Positions 42,747-52,446 of a stretch of DNA of 64,000 bases are shown in pieces. The stretch is from JANQJA01 sp047947185 (GTDB taxonomy: Bacteria; Pseudomonadota; Gammaproteobacteria; Pseudomonadales; Azotimanducaceae). The stretch is taken from positions 1,860,001 through 1,924,000 of the forward strand of contig CP170502.1 of the NCBI GenBank assembly GCA_047947185.1, given 5' to 3'. The position numbers and the translations under genes were made by a program. Numbering within the stretch: position 1 is the first letter of the stretch; the number at the start of each line of letters is the position of its first letter. Below the pieces are notes generated by a model. That model saw nothing but the letters and a program-made list of their open reading frames with translations, did not search any database and was not told where the DNA came from.

Positions 42747-43795
42747 CCACGATGCTGTGGACAAAGACTCTGCCAGAATACTTCGTAAGGCATCAGATCC
42801 TCATGGCGGGCGCGCCAGTGCGCATCAATGCCGCCCCAATTCCCGCCCCTGAACTGATGACCGCAAGCTGGACACATTCGTGGCCCCAATTTAGGAGTGC
42901 CACTGCGACAACATTGGCAATCTGCAGTGACGTCTGGCACAGGGACTTCAACAACTGGAAAAGCCAACTCATCCGCCGCTGCTTCAGCACCCTGCGACTC
43001 GACGGCGGGTTGAATGGCCACACCTTCCAACCGCGGAATCCATATCGCATCGTGCGGCGGCTCCCCACATGCTTCCAATCCATCCGGATACAGACTGGCA
43101 ACCCACGCACACATGTATGCATCGACCTGGTCATGTAGCGGGGCGGTAACACAATGCCGCAGTTCCGATCGCAGCGCATCAGGCTGCCAGCCAGTCCTGC
43201 TGGCTATTGCCGCTAGTTGAGCATCAACCCCGGCCTTCTTGAACTTGTGTATGTCTGATGCACCCAACGTTCTGGCGATTGCCTGCGGAAACACTTCCAT
43301 GCATCGGTAGTCTTTCCCAAGCTCTTCAAAAAGCGCGAAGCCGACCAGCATCCACAACTGATTTGCATGGGGTAACCTGCTTTCTGCCCCGCCATCTTCG
43401 AGATGTACTCGTACCTTCTCCCGGATCTCCTCAAACTTCTCTCGAGTAGGCGTGGCGAAGCAACTTATACCTCGAGCGTCCATTGCTTGTTCACACTTGC
43501 GACGCCCGCCCAGGGAATATGAGGCTGGGGCATCAATTGCGATGACACCAATCGGCGCATTGAGCTGTCTTTCCAATTCCCTCAACCATCGACGAACTCC
43601 CTGCGCAAATTCTGCGACAACTGTTTCGTCCAGCGTCGCCACGTTACCTCGCCCACGAGGTAGGTCAGGCAGGTTAATGTTGGCAACACGAAGCGGGACC
43701 AATTTTCCGGAGGACGCCTTTACCGCACAGACCGGCAGTATCTTGTTTTTCGCGAACGCGACGTCGATGCCTATGTGGATTTCATTTCGATTCAC
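42743..43795 (-). CDS. DUF429 protein with C-terminal zinc ribbon
   Basis: This 350-residue member of the DUF429 family has an RNase H-like fold predicted to act as a nuclease. The family blocks are HIGIDVAFAKNKILPV at the N-terminus, GVIAIDAPASYSLGGRRKCE, YRCMEVFPQAIARTLG and DQVDAYMCAWVASLYPDG. The extra C-terminal region carries two CxxC pairs (CQCC and CPAC, about residues 290-315), a probable zinc ribbon not usual for the short DUF429 proteins. It overlaps the 3' end of the SBD-HNH gene by four bases in convergent orientation. Its role is unknown. Confidence 0.75.
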   Translation of the reverse strand: MNRNEIHIGIDVAFAKNKILPVCAVKASSGKLVPLRVANINLPDLPRGRGNVATLDETVVAEFAQGVRRWLRELERQLNAPIGVIAIDAPASYSLGGRRKCEQAMDARGISCFATPTREKFEEIREKVRVHLEDGGAESRLPHANQLWMLVGFALFEELGKDYRCMEVFPQAIARTLGASDIHKFKKAGVDAQLAAIASRTGWQPDALRSELRHCVTAPLHDQVDAYMCAWVASLYPDGLEACGEPPHDAIWIPRLEGVAIQPAVESQGAEAAADELAFPVVEVPVPDVTADCQCCRSGTPKLGPRMCPACGHQFRGGNWGGIDAHWRARHEDLMPYEVFWQSLCPQHRG

Positions 43796-44575
43796 TACGC
43801 GAGTCCGGTTCTGCTTCCAATAACAAAGTCCATCACTTACTCATTCATCATTGCAAGCCCCAATGCGCAATTCTCTCGAATGGGGCCTTTGGCAAGCAGT
43901 TGCACGTTGTAGGGAATCAGGACCAAGCCAAAACCGCGACAAAACGCCTCAATAGATACGCACTTATCGAAACATTTATGCCTTCTACCGAAGTTAACTC
44001 ATCGAAAATGACCGTGTACAATAATGACCCCCAAGTATGTGAAGGTGCTCACAAGCATGGTTATCCGAGAGAACTGAGCGAATCAGAATCTATGCGTCAA
44101 TGAGGAAGCGGCGCCCCAGATCTGCGAAGACAGACGTGCCATGTGAACCCAGGCCAACCAACGACATCTGACCGGTCGACTTCACACGGGTTGTGCAGGT
44201 CAGCGAAATCCGCTTCAGAACACCGATGTTGAGCGTTACAATTGCAAAGTAAGACATCAGCGACTGGACCCGCAGCAGTTCTACTCGATCAAACATGCCA
44301 GATAAGCCAACACATTTTAGCTCTGACGTTTTACAACACGAACGGCTGAACATGGCCTTAGGAAGGGTCATACCTATCCAAAAAACTCAAATTCGCAACT
44401 TTGAGGTTTTGCTTTGCAGCTCCATCACGAAAGGGAAGTTTACAAAGAAAGTTTAGCTGGCCCAGGAACAAATTAGCAATCTATGTAGTTGTTGCAACGA
44501 ACTCGCTCAGCCCAGTAATCTGCTACTTTCTAAAGTAATGAGCGTCGTCCTCAACGAGTAAATCAAGGAGCGTCA
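43796..44575. other. 780-base region at the edge of the AT-richer island
   Basis: No secure gene is visible. A minus-strand frame of 93 codons (44090-44371; it includes VELLRVQSLMSYFAIVTLNI) lacks a ribosome site and any recognised family, so I do not call it. Composition becomes more AT-rich here than to the left and stays so through the defence genes, which makes this the probable left boundary of the island. I saw no tRNA, integrase or flanking direct repeat. Confidence 0.5.
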
Positions 44576-46690
44576 ATGAACCGTGCCAAGGCCCAAAAAC
44601 TACTACAAACTGCCCTGGCCGATTCCAATGCAGAATTTCGAGATGGCCAGTGGGAAGCCATCGATGCCCTGGTTAATCAGCGACGGAAATTGTTGGTGGT
44701 GCAACGCACCGGTTGGGGAAAAAGCTCGGTTTACTTTATCAGCACTAAAATCTTCCGCGATCGGGGCCTGGGGCCGACCATTATTGTGTCACCGCTCCTA
44801 GCCCTTATGCGCAACCAGATTGACTCGGCTCTACGCTTAGACATTGTGGCCACTACCATGAATTCCACGAATCAAAACGATTGGTCGAAAATTACCCAGC
44901 AAATTCTCAAGAATCAAATTGACTGCTTACTTATCTCTCCCGAGCGTTTAGCTAACGATACCTTTATTGAAACAGTGCTACAGCCGATAGCGGATCACAT
45001 CGGCTTGATGGTGATCGACGAAGCTCATTGTATCTCTGACTGGGGTCATGACTTCCGCCCGGACTATCGTCGAATTGTTAATATTCTGCGCCAATTACCA
45101 TCAAATACGCCGGTTCTGGGCACTACGGCAACGGCAAACAACCGTGTAGTAGAAGATATACAAAACCAGCTGGGCAACATCCTTATTCAACGTGGCCCAC
45201 TGAACCGTGAGAGCCTAGCTCTGCAAACCATGGAATTACCAGATCAGGCTTCCCGTCTGGCTTGGTTAGCCCAAGTAATTCCTGGCTTATCAGGTACAGG
45301 AATCGTCTATACTTTGACGGTACGTGACGCTGAGCAAGTGGCACAGTGGTTGCTTGCCAACGGCATCGATGCCAAGGCTTACCATGGTAATGTTGAGGAC
45401 GTCGACTTTGAAAACAGCGACCTGTACCGCCAGCACCTAGAAGAACTGTTGCTAAATAACAAGCTGAAAGTTCTGGTGGCAACAACCGCCTTGGGTATGG
45501 GCTATGATAAGCCAGATTTAAGCTTTGTGATTCACTATCAGGCTCCTGGTTCTATCGTCGCGTACTACCAACAGGTTGGACGTGCCGGGCGTGGCATCAA
45601 ACATGCCGTGGGTGTCTTGATGTCTGGCGTGGAGGATCAGGAAATTCACGAATTCTTCCGAGAATCTGCATTTCCGTCAGAGGGGCAAGTTGATGAGATC
45701 TTGCAAGTGCTCGAAAACACTGAAGGATTGTCTCTTCGTGGTATTGAAGAGCAAACCAATCTGCGCCACGCCCAGATTGAAAAAGTGCTCAAGTTGCTGA
45801 GCGTAGAAAATCCCGCTCCCGTGATTAAGGAAGGGAGCCTATGGGTCAGAACGCCAGTTCACTACCAAATGAATCATGCCCGCATCAATCACCTGACTAG
45901 ACAACGTGTTCAAGAGTGGCACGAGGTTCAAGCGTATCTCGCTGATACCGGTTGTAAAATGAGTTTCCTACGCCGCGCCTTAGATGACCGTGATCCAGTT
46001 CCATGTGGCAAATGCGCATCTTGTATTGGACAACTGGTTATCGACCAACTTCTTGATGCAACGTTGACTCATCAAGCCGGCACTTTTCTCCGGCAAGCGG
46101 AAATAGTGATTCAGCCCAGAAGGCAGATTGCCCCCTCAAATGCTGAAACTGCACGTGCGTTTCCAATATATCAGTTTCCTAGACAGCTAAATGAGTGGGC
46201 AACTCAACCCGGTCGAGCACTGTCGCGATGGGGTGATGCTGGCTGGGGAAAATTCGTTGCAGATAACAAACATATTGGTCATTTTTCGGATGAATTGGTC
46301 GAAGCAATGGTTGGGATGATTCAAGAAAGGTGGCAACCAGATCCAGCACCTACTTGGGTTTGTTGCGTGCCTTCGCTCAATCACCCCGATCTAGTCCCAA
46401 ACTTCGCCCAAAGATTAGCGCAAAGGCTGGGGATTCCATTTGTCGACGCTGTTTCAAAAGTCCGTCACAACCAACCTCAGAAGGGTCAGCAAAACAGCTT
46501 TCATCAATGTCACAATTTAGATGGCGTATTTGAAATCAATGCAAACATTCCTGCACAGCCCGTTCTGCTTGTAGACGACATTGTCGATTCACGTTGGACT
46601 TTAACTGTCATCGCGGCCCTCCTACTGCAGGAGGGCAGTGGTGTGGTGTACCCGGTGGCACTTGCATCATCTTCGGTGAAAGAAACATGA
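44576..46690 (+). CDS. RecQ-family helicase with phosphoribosyltransferase-like C-terminus
   Basis: This is a 704-residue fusion. Residues 1-480 are a RecQ-type SF2 helicase: QRTGWGKSSVYF (motif I), VIDEAHCISDWGHDFRPDYR (motif II, DEAH), GTTATANN (motif III) and IVAYYQQVGRAGRG (motif VI). The CGKCASCIG pair resembles the RecQ zinc site. The C-terminal part (about 560-704) ends in a phosphoribosyltransferase-type motif VLLVDDIVDSRWTLTVIAAL, where the DD-acid loop binds PRPP-like ligands. The ATG has AAGGAGCG upstream. It overlaps the dprA-like gene by four bases. RecQ, PRTase and DprA combinations recur near defence genes; the mechanism is unknown. Confidence 0.82.
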   Translation: MNRAKAQKLLQTALADSNAEFRDGQWEAIDALVNQRRKLLVVQRTGWGKSSVYFISTKIFRDRGLGPTIIVSPLLALMRNQIDSALRLDIVATTMNSTNQNDWSKITQQILKNQIDCLLISPERLANDTFIETVLQPIADHIGLMVIDEAHCISDWGHDFRPDYRRIVNILRQLPSNTPVLGTTATANNRVVEDIQNQLGNILIQRGPLNRESLALQTMELPDQASRLAWLAQVIPGLSGTGIVYTLTVRDAEQVAQWLLANGIDAKAYHGNVEDVDFENSDLYRQHLEELLLNNKLKVLVATTALGMGYDKPDLSFVIHYQAPGSIVAYYQQVGRAGRGIKHAVGVLMSGVEDQEIHEFFRESAFPSEGQVDEILQVLENTEGLSLRGIEEQTNLRHAQIEKVLKLLSVENPAPVIKEGSLWVRTPVHYQMNHARINHLTRQRVQEWHEVQAYLADTGCKMSFLRRALDDRDPVPCGKCASCIGQLVIDQLLDATLTHQAGTFLRQAEIVIQPRRQIAPSNAETARAFPIYQFPRQLNEWATQPGRALSRWGDAGWGKFVADNKHIGHFSDELVEAMVGMIQERWQPDPAPTWVCCVPSLNHPDLVPNFAQRLAQRLGIPFVDAVSKVRHNQPQKGQQNSFHQCHNLDGVFEINANIPAQPVLLVDDIVDSRWTLTVIAALLLQEGSGVVYPVALASSSVKET

Positions 46691-48006
46691 ATTTGTCATC
46701 AACGGCTCAAGCAACTTTACTGCTCACCAGCTACTTTTCTAAGGCGAGTAGTGAAAATGCAAAACCCCTTAGCAATGCGGAGTGGGGTCGGTTTGCCTTA
46801 TGGTTGAAAGAGAAATCAACAACGCCCGCCGATTTGTTGGCGACTGAACCGAAGGCACTGCTAAGCAGTTGGCATGATTCGCGGATTAGTACGGACAGGA
46901 TCGTGCACTTGCTTAATCGTGGGCACAGTCTCGCACTCGCTATGGAAAAATGGCAAAGGGCTGGTCTTTGGGTGGTTACCCGCTCCGATCCTGAGTATCC
47001 AAAGCGCCTGAAACAGCGCCTGAAAACAGATTCACCTCCAGTGTTGTTTGGCTGCGGCAACAAAGCCTTGATGAATGTCGGTGGATTGGCAGTTGTAGGC
47101 TCTCGCAATGCCAGCGAAGCTGATCTCGAATTTGCCGACCAGGTCGGTGCCAAGGCTGCGACAGAGGGTGCGGCCATCGTCTCCGGCGGTGCTCGCGGAG
47201 TAGATGAGGCTGCGATGTTAGGCGCTATGAAACATGGCGGTATCGTGATTGGCGTGATGGCGGATAGCCTGTTAAGGGCAGCAATGAGTAGCAAGTGGCG
47301 CAAAGGACTGATGGACGGCACTGTAGTGCTGGTATCACCTTTTTATCCTGAAGCCGGCTTTAATGCAGGTAATGCAATGGCTCGCAACAAGTACATTTAC
47401 TGTCTGGCGGACAGTTCTTTGGTCATTCATTCGGGAAGAAAAGGTGGCACTCTCAATGGTGCAGAGGAAAACCTAAGAAATGGATGGGTACCACTGTGGG
47501 TCAAGCCCACAACCGATAAAGATGCGGCTAACGCTGATTTTGTGGCGAAGGGCGGCCGCTGGTGCGAGGCAGATATTCACTACCTGACGATTTCCAATTT
47601 ACTAAAGGGTAACGGCTACATATCGAACCAATCGAAAGCGCAGTCACTTGATCTTTTTGCAATGCCAGCACAGCCAGAGTTCTTTGCAGTGCCGGAGCCA
47701 ACTATAGAAGCACAAGCTTCCAAGGCAGAACAGAAAAACGAGAGCATTGCAGATCAAACTAATATAGCCGAGCCGCCGGGGCAGATGGCTGAAGCAGAAA
47801 AACAAAAGTCGGAACCACTCGATTTTTATGAGCTATTCATCAGTAGACTTCAGCAATTGGCGAAATCACCGGCAACCGTTAACGATCTTATTGAGAGCAC
47901 TGGGCTACATAAATCGCAGCTAATCGAATGGTTGAAGCGCGCAGAAGGTGAGGGTGTGGTGAAAAAGCTCAATCGCCCGGTGCGTTTTCAACTACAAGAA
48001 CAATAA
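46687..48006 (+). CDS. DprA-like protein
   Basis: This is a 439-residue DprA/Smf-family protein with a Rossmann-like core. Its family segments are GGLAVVGSRNASEADLEFAD, AAIVSGGARGVDEAAMLGAM, VLVSPFYPEAGFNAGNAMAR and LVIHSGRKGGTLNGAEENLR. These match the DprA signature blocks that bind single-stranded DNA in transformation. An N-terminal helical domain (1-100), a hydrophilic linker rich in Glu, Gln and Ala (about 315-385) and a C-terminal winged-helix-like domain (PATVNDLIESTGLHKSQLIE) complete it. Its ATG overlaps the helicase stop (ATGA). Pairing with a RecQ-PRTase rather than competence genes points to a defence role. Confidence 0.82.
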   Translation: MNLSSTAQATLLLTSYFSKASSENAKPLSNAEWGRFALWLKEKSTTPADLLATEPKALLSSWHDSRISTDRIVHLLNRGHSLALAMEKWQRAGLWVVTRSDPEYPKRLKQRLKTDSPPVLFGCGNKALMNVGGLAVVGSRNASEADLEFADQVGAKAATEGAAIVSGGARGVDEAAMLGAMKHGGIVIGVMADSLLRAAMSSKWRKGLMDGTVVLVSPFYPEAGFNAGNAMARNKYIYCLADSSLVIHSGRKGGTLNGAEENLRNGWVPLWVKPTTDKDAANADFVAKGGRWCEADIHYLTISNLLKGNGYISNQSKAQSLDLFAMPAQPEFFAVPEPTIEAQASKAEQKNESIADQTNIAEPPGQMAEAEKQKSEPLDFYELFISRLQQLAKSPATVNDLIESTGLHKSQLIEWLKRAEGEGVVKKLNRPVRFQLQEQ

Positions 48007-48111
48007 GAGGATTTAGTCATGGCCATGACGGTGGGTAATCCCCTCATTTTTGACTTACGACAAAAACGACAAACAATACTTGCCTCGTCGGAAGCGATCA
48101 AATCTCCCAAC

Positions 48112-49707
48112 CTATGAGGTATCAGACGATTCAATCCAAATAACCGCCAAGTAGGACTTAGCTCGACTCATACCCACATAGTGGTTCACCAGGTCACCGG
48201 CAGATTTCTCAGGCGAAACCAAATCTACAACCACAACAGCTTCGTTCTCTAAACCTTTGAAATTGGAAATTTTAGAAAACGAAATCCGCGCTCCTGGGAA
48301 GCGCCTAAATGAATACTCATCAAGTACTTCAATATCCTTCGTGTATTTCTCAGGCAGGCCTGAAACCAGAGATTCTTTGTAGTCAAAAGGAGATAACAGC
48401 GTCAACTGCCCTAACGATAACCCTCCGCCCAAAATGACCTCGTCGATAACCTTGGCCAGTTCCAATGCCGCTTCTTCCTTACTAGCTGCATTTACTACGT
48501 GAATATCTGGCCCCTCTCCTGCGCCTCTCACACCCATATCAGCCGCCAAAGTAGTCCTAATGTTCTCAAGAATTACTCGAGTATTTCGGCAATTTGTATT
48601 CAACGGAACATTGGCTGGACTTAATGACTTCAGGTATTCAAGGGCTTCAAGATCAACACTGCCTAACAGGCCAGACTGGTTATTTACATCATGAAAAAAG
48701 CACCACTGCCCATCGACAAGGCCACCCCTTATGGATTTATCAATTTTATCAACGCTATCGATATCGAGTAGATCTTGTCCTTCATCAACAATGATCGCAT
48801 CGAACAATTCGATGCCCAGCCTCCGCGCAGCTGAAGCCATTCCATCAACCGTTGAAACGGTCAAACCCACAATGGGAAATTGGCTGTGCAAAAAACTCTT
48901 TAACCACGGCGACTTGCAAACTAGAGCAACATTTAAACTTTTTGAAGTCCAACGACGAGCCAACTCTATGGCCAAAAACGTCTTGCCCGTACCCGCGCCT
49001 CCAGAGCAAAGCACTCTTGGATTGGCTTCTACCACATCTACTAAATTCAGCTGATCTTCAGTTAAAGTATCTATGCGTTCATGTGCGCTATCAATCTGGG
49101 CATATAATGGAACTACTGCTTCAACGTCCGGCCTCACCACATCTCGCAGTGCTCTCAATGCATCCACCGAGGCAGTCGTGTTCTTTCTGTCCTTCTTTCT
49201 CCAATACTGAATCAGCTTTTTCAGCCATTCATCAAAATCCCTAAAGCTGTGTTGGTCCGCAAACAACTGCGGGTCCCACTCGACGCCTCGCCTGGGAAAT
49301 TCGCAGTCCGGCATCAATACGCCATACCCGATTGCAAACTCAGCGAGTAGTGGAGCAGGAAGCACAATGGCCAATTTCTCTCGTAATCCATGAAGCGCTG
49401 ATTCTGCTTGTTTGAAAGGTCCTTCTGATGAAGTATTGGCCTCATCAAATCGGTTGGTATAAGTCCACAATCCATCTTTGCATGAGACCCCACCGCCCTT
49501 CACTTCCAACACAAACAGCCCATCAGGACCACAAACAAGAAAATCGATTTCACCAAATCGCTTGTAAGCATGACGCGTTAAGTTGAGAGAATGATAGGCT
49601 GTATATTCATTCTTTTTGTCTTCAGGAAAAGCCCTCTGAAGAGAGTCAAATACCTTCTTCTCAGCCCGACTGTTGGTTCCATGTGGTGTGGCAGGTATCA
49701 TTTTCAC
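48112..49707 (-). CDS. NERD-domain nuclease/helicase
   Basis: This 531-residue protein has an N-terminal NERD nuclease-related domain (residues about 8-130; SRAEKKVFDSL, FGEIDFLVCGPDGLFVLEVK, giving a D...ExK site). A UvrD/SF1-like ATPase part follows with Walker A CSGGAGTGKTFLAIELARRW (about 234) and Walker B AIIVDEGQDLLD (about 310). The C-terminal helicase half is short (ISNFKGLENEAVVVVDLV, VNHYVGMSRAKSYLAVIW). It is the last gene of the DrmAB operon, 8 bases after the preceding gene, and converges with the dprA gene. It is likely the DNA-degrading component of the system. Confidence 0.8.
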   Translation of the reverse strand: MKMIPATPHGTNSRAEKKVFDSLQRAFPEDKKNEYTAYHSLNLTRHAYKRFGEIDFLVCGPDGLFVLEVKGGGVSCKDGLWTYTNRFDEANTSSEGPFKQAESALHGLREKLAIVLPAPLLAEFAIGYGVLMPDCEFPRRGVEWDPQLFADQHSFRDFDEWLKKLIQYWRKKDRKNTTASVDALRALRDVVRPDVEAVVPLYAQIDSAHERIDTLTEDQLNLVDVVEANPRVLCSGGAGTGKTFLAIELARRWTSKSLNVALVCKSPWLKSFLHSQFPIVGLTVSTVDGMASAARRLGIELFDAIIVDEGQDLLDIDSVDKIDKSIRGGLVDGQWCFFHDVNNQSGLLGSVDLEALEYLKSLSPANVPLNTNCRNTRVILENIRTTLAADMGVRGAGEGPDIHVVNAASKEEAALELAKVIDEVILGGGLSLGQLTLLSPFDYKESLVSGLPEKYTKDIEVLDEYSFRRFPGARISFSKISNFKGLENEAVVVVDLVSPEKSAGDLVNHYVGMSRAKSYLAVIWIESSDTS

Positions 49708-49715
49708 GACAATGG

Positions 49716-51278
49716 TCAGCCCCTAAACATCTCGCGAACTTTAGTCCTGATCTTTTCTGGAATATCTGCGTTCGCGAATCTCTCCACGAATTTGTCCTCT
49801 AAAACTTCTGTCACCACCGCCTTAACATCACCATCCAAAGTTAACCGTATTCCGGAAGACTCAACATCTAATTGATATTGCCCCTTACCTAGATGAATTC
49901 TTGTTTGAATACAACCCCACTTTTGTTCGCGCGCAATAAGAAGTGCGGCTTCCTTCTGCAGCTTGGACATCGCCCCCACGCTGGGAACGACCAATTCAAA
50001 AAGCGATTTCGGCCTTGCCGGTGGGACCCCTAAGCTAAGTTGGGTTCCAGCTATTCTAAGCGCCAATTCTGCCATTCTATGGCTAACAGCTTCATTGATC
50101 CCTGGTAATTCACGTAGCCCCTTAGTTAGACCAATCCATCCCTCACGAGCTGCGAATAGGATCGCCGCCAGAATGTAATCGGCCTCCGTTAAACGCGAAT
50201 TTTTGAACTCCAATAGATCTTCTATATGCTCGCGGAGCACGAATAGCGTAACTGCCCTTGATACCGGTCTTGGGTGACGTTCAAAGATTTCGGAAACCGT
50301 ACTGTCCGCCAAGCCTAGAATTCCACGAAGATCTGCGCTCAATCGCCGACCGTAGTCTCTGGTTTTCTCATCGAAATCCTCTCTAGGCATGGTTTCTAGA
50401 TAATCTATGACAGCATCAATGGGGCTGGTCTGATCTGTTGAGAACTTCGACTCTGCGACTCGGGTAACAATACTCCAGAACAACTTCTGAGATATATCAG
50501 CCGTTTCAATCTCCCCACCCATCTTTAGCCACTCACCCAAAGCCGATATCGCAGGGTATGGGTGCAATCTAGACGCTGGTAAAGCTGGATCAAATGCAAG
50601 TTTTCCTGATTCTATTGCTAGATCACCAAAGCCACTCATGTTGGACAATAGTCCCATGATCCCACCAGCCGCCATCGGTATAGCGTACTTCGGTTCAATT
50701 GACTGAATAGGGTTAATCGACGGTGGCCAAGGCTGTGATGTAAGTTTCTTGAACGCCCCAGCCTTTACTTTGAAGGAGTATGGCGCCAGGTCAACATTGT
50801 TGAAGTCTGCTGCCTCTTTAACACACCGAACGTGAGCCTCTCGCGTCTCACAAACAATCGAACTCAAATATCGTATCGGTAATGGAGCTGGCACCAGCAC
50901 AAACTGACAGACACCATCTACTTCATCGGGGAAATTTACATCTCTTACTACGCCTTCCTCGCTAACAACCTTTACCATCCCTGTCATCTCTGAAAGATTC
51001 AGATCGAGAATACACGGCAACAAATGAGTTCTTTCGCTGATCGCATATTCAATAGCTGATTTCGGCACTTGGTTCGGGAAAATCGGTAAATAACCTGGAT
51101 AAAGCTTAGCGCCATCCTGAAAATATTTTTTGCCAAATCCGTCAGGCGACATAATCATCCCAGCTGCTAGCATATAGAAACAATTAAGCTGATTCGTTAC
51201 CATATGCCACGAATTGATAGAAGCCAGCTTCTTGACCTTCGCATCCGTATCCAAAAGATCCCGTTGTTCAGCCATCAA
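49716..51278 (-). CDS. Unknown protein of the DrmAB operon
   Basis: I do not recognise this 520-residue protein. The N-terminus reads LLDTDAKVKKLASINSWHMV. Middle segments such as YAIPMAAGGIMGLLSNMSGF are moderately hydrophobic, but no transmembrane helix or enzymatic motif is clear. The C-terminal about 90 residues (MSKLQKEAALLIAREQKWGC then IQTRIHLGKGQYQLDVESSG) look like an alpha/beta module. It overlaps the UvrD-like gene by four bases (ATGA) and stands 8 bases before the NERD gene, so it is an obligate part of the operon. It does not resemble DrmC (no HKD phospholipase motif). It is a candidate new component. Confidence 0.6.
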   Translation of the reverse strand: MMAEQRDLLDTDAKVKKLASINSWHMVTNQLNCFYMLAAGMIMSPDGFGKKYFQDGAKLYPGYLPIFPNQVPKSAIEYAISERTHLLPCILDLNLSEMTGMVKVVSEEGVVRDVNFPDEVDGVCQFVLVPAPLPIRYLSSIVCETREAHVRCVKEAADFNNVDLAPYSFKVKAGAFKKLTSQPWPPSINPIQSIEPKYAIPMAAGGIMGLLSNMSGFGDLAIESGKLAFDPALPASRLHPYPAISALGEWLKMGGEIETADISQKLFWSIVTRVAESKFSTDQTSPIDAVIDYLETMPREDFDEKTRDYGRRLSADLRGILGLADSTVSEIFERHPRPVSRAVTLFVLREHIEDLLEFKNSRLTEADYILAAILFAAREGWIGLTKGLRELPGINEAVSHRMAELALRIAGTQLSLGVPPARPKSLFELVVPSVGAMSKLQKEAALLIAREQKWGCIQTRIHLGKGQYQLDVESSGIRLTLDGDVKAVVTEVLEDKFVERFANADIPEKIRTKVREMFRG

Positions 51279-52438
51279 ACTCTCTCCAAAATAGTTTCAT
51301 CAACCGGCAGGATTCGATCAACGGGGCAATGCTTTTCTTTCTCTTTGAGCAAAATGACACGATCGATTGCGCGGGCTATCATGACATAAAAGAGGCGCTT
51401 CACATTATCGACGTTTCTTTCATCACAGTTGAAACTGTTGATGTCAGCTATAAAAACCATATCAAACTCGAGGCCTTTACAACTTTGTGCATTGATGACC
51501 AATATTCCGCCTTGATCGAATCTCACCTTGTTTCTTTCGTTGGACGAAAATGTACTGATTGACGGCCTCGGGTTATCCAATTTCACCTCACTTGATAGCA
51601 ATGCCGAGACGTACTTTTCTCTATCGTCGTTGTTGTGGGTAAAGATACCAATTAGCTTCGAGGGATCCCTATCTGCGGTCTTCAATATGCGCCTAATCAA
51701 CTTATCAAAACTCTGCAATTCATACTCGTAACATAGCGGCGTCTTGACAGAAACCTTTGGTATCGCTGGCAATTCCGGAGGAGGGCTAGCAGGGTCGCCG
51801 GTGTAAAACTCCCTAGCGAACCTAGCCACCGGATATTTGTTTCTGTAGTTATTGGTTAGCTCAAGAACTTCACTTGTTTCGATCGCTAGTGCTGTTTCGA
51901 TATCGCGCCTTGTACTATTTGAACCGTCCACAATTTGTTGATTCTGATCAGCCATTACAAAAAAGTTCTCGAAACCCATATTTACCAACGCTTGGTAAAA
52001 TTCAGGGGGCATGTCCTGCCCCTCGTCGACTACAAGCGTAGTCTTCCTTACTTTTGGCTCGACATTTGAAATTTCGTCGAGTACAGCCTCCCAATCTGTC
52101 GGTCGCCAGGAGCTTCCGATACGAGCTTCAATCGTAGGAATCGTGGTATCAATTACTTCTTCATAAAGTCGACTAAACCAGCTATTCCATGTCTTGCTAA
52201 CTAAGCTACCTTCCAAGAGTTGCCTGCTAGACTCATTCAGCAGGTGGTTATAGACCAAAAAGACATAGTCAACACCCTCCTGCGCTAATCGCCTGGCGCG
52301 CAATAACGCAAGAACTGATTTTCCTGTGCCTGGCCCACCAACAATCAGATGCTGGCCATCCAGCGGCAATGCGCGCGCATCCTCTTGTTCCTTACTCAAA
52401 TCTTGGATACCTGGTAACTGAAATCGTCGTTTCGACAT
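51275..52438 (-). CDS. UvrD-like SF1 ATPase (short)
   Basis: This 387-residue SF1 helicase-like protein has Walker A IVGGPGTGKSVLALLRARRL (about residues 32-51), Walker B TLVVDEGQDMPPEFYQAL and motif III FVMADQNQQIVDG. C-terminal motifs are INAQSCKGLEFDMVFIADIN and KRLFYVMIARAIDRVILL. It is far shorter than UvrD (about 720 residues) because the inserted 1B/2B domains are missing or reduced, as in the helicase part of the NERD protein two genes downstream. It lies 8 bases after drmB and overlaps the next gene by four. It may pair with the NERD protein. Confidence 0.78.
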   Translation of the reverse strand: MSKRRFQLPGIQDLSKEQEDARALPLDGQHLIVGGPGTGKSVLALLRARRLAQEGVDYVFLVYNHLLNESSRQLLEGSLVSKTWNSWFSRLYEEVIDTTIPTIEARIGSSWRPTDWEAVLDEISNVEPKVRKTTLVVDEGQDMPPEFYQALVNMGFENFFVMADQNQQIVDGSNSTRRDIETALAIETSEVLELTNNYRNKYPVARFAREFYTGDPASPPPELPAIPKVSVKTPLCYEYELQSFDKLIRRILKTADRDPSKLIGIFTHNNDDREKYVSALLSSEVKLDNPRPSISTFSSNERNKVRFDQGGILVINAQSCKGLEFDMVFIADINSFNCDERNVDNVKRLFYVMIARAIDRVILLKEKEKHCPVDRILPVDETILERV

Positions 52439-52446
52439 CAGCCAGA

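Noticed and set aside
44090..44371. Minus-strand 93-codon frame in the island boundary
   Set aside because: No ribosome site, no known family and Cys/Ser-rich start; too weak to call.
48016..48029. 14-base palindrome GTCATGGCCATGAC between the dprA and NERD genes
   Set aside because: It is too short a loop-free palindrome to form a terminator and has no T-run. No repeat copy was noticed, so chance is likely.
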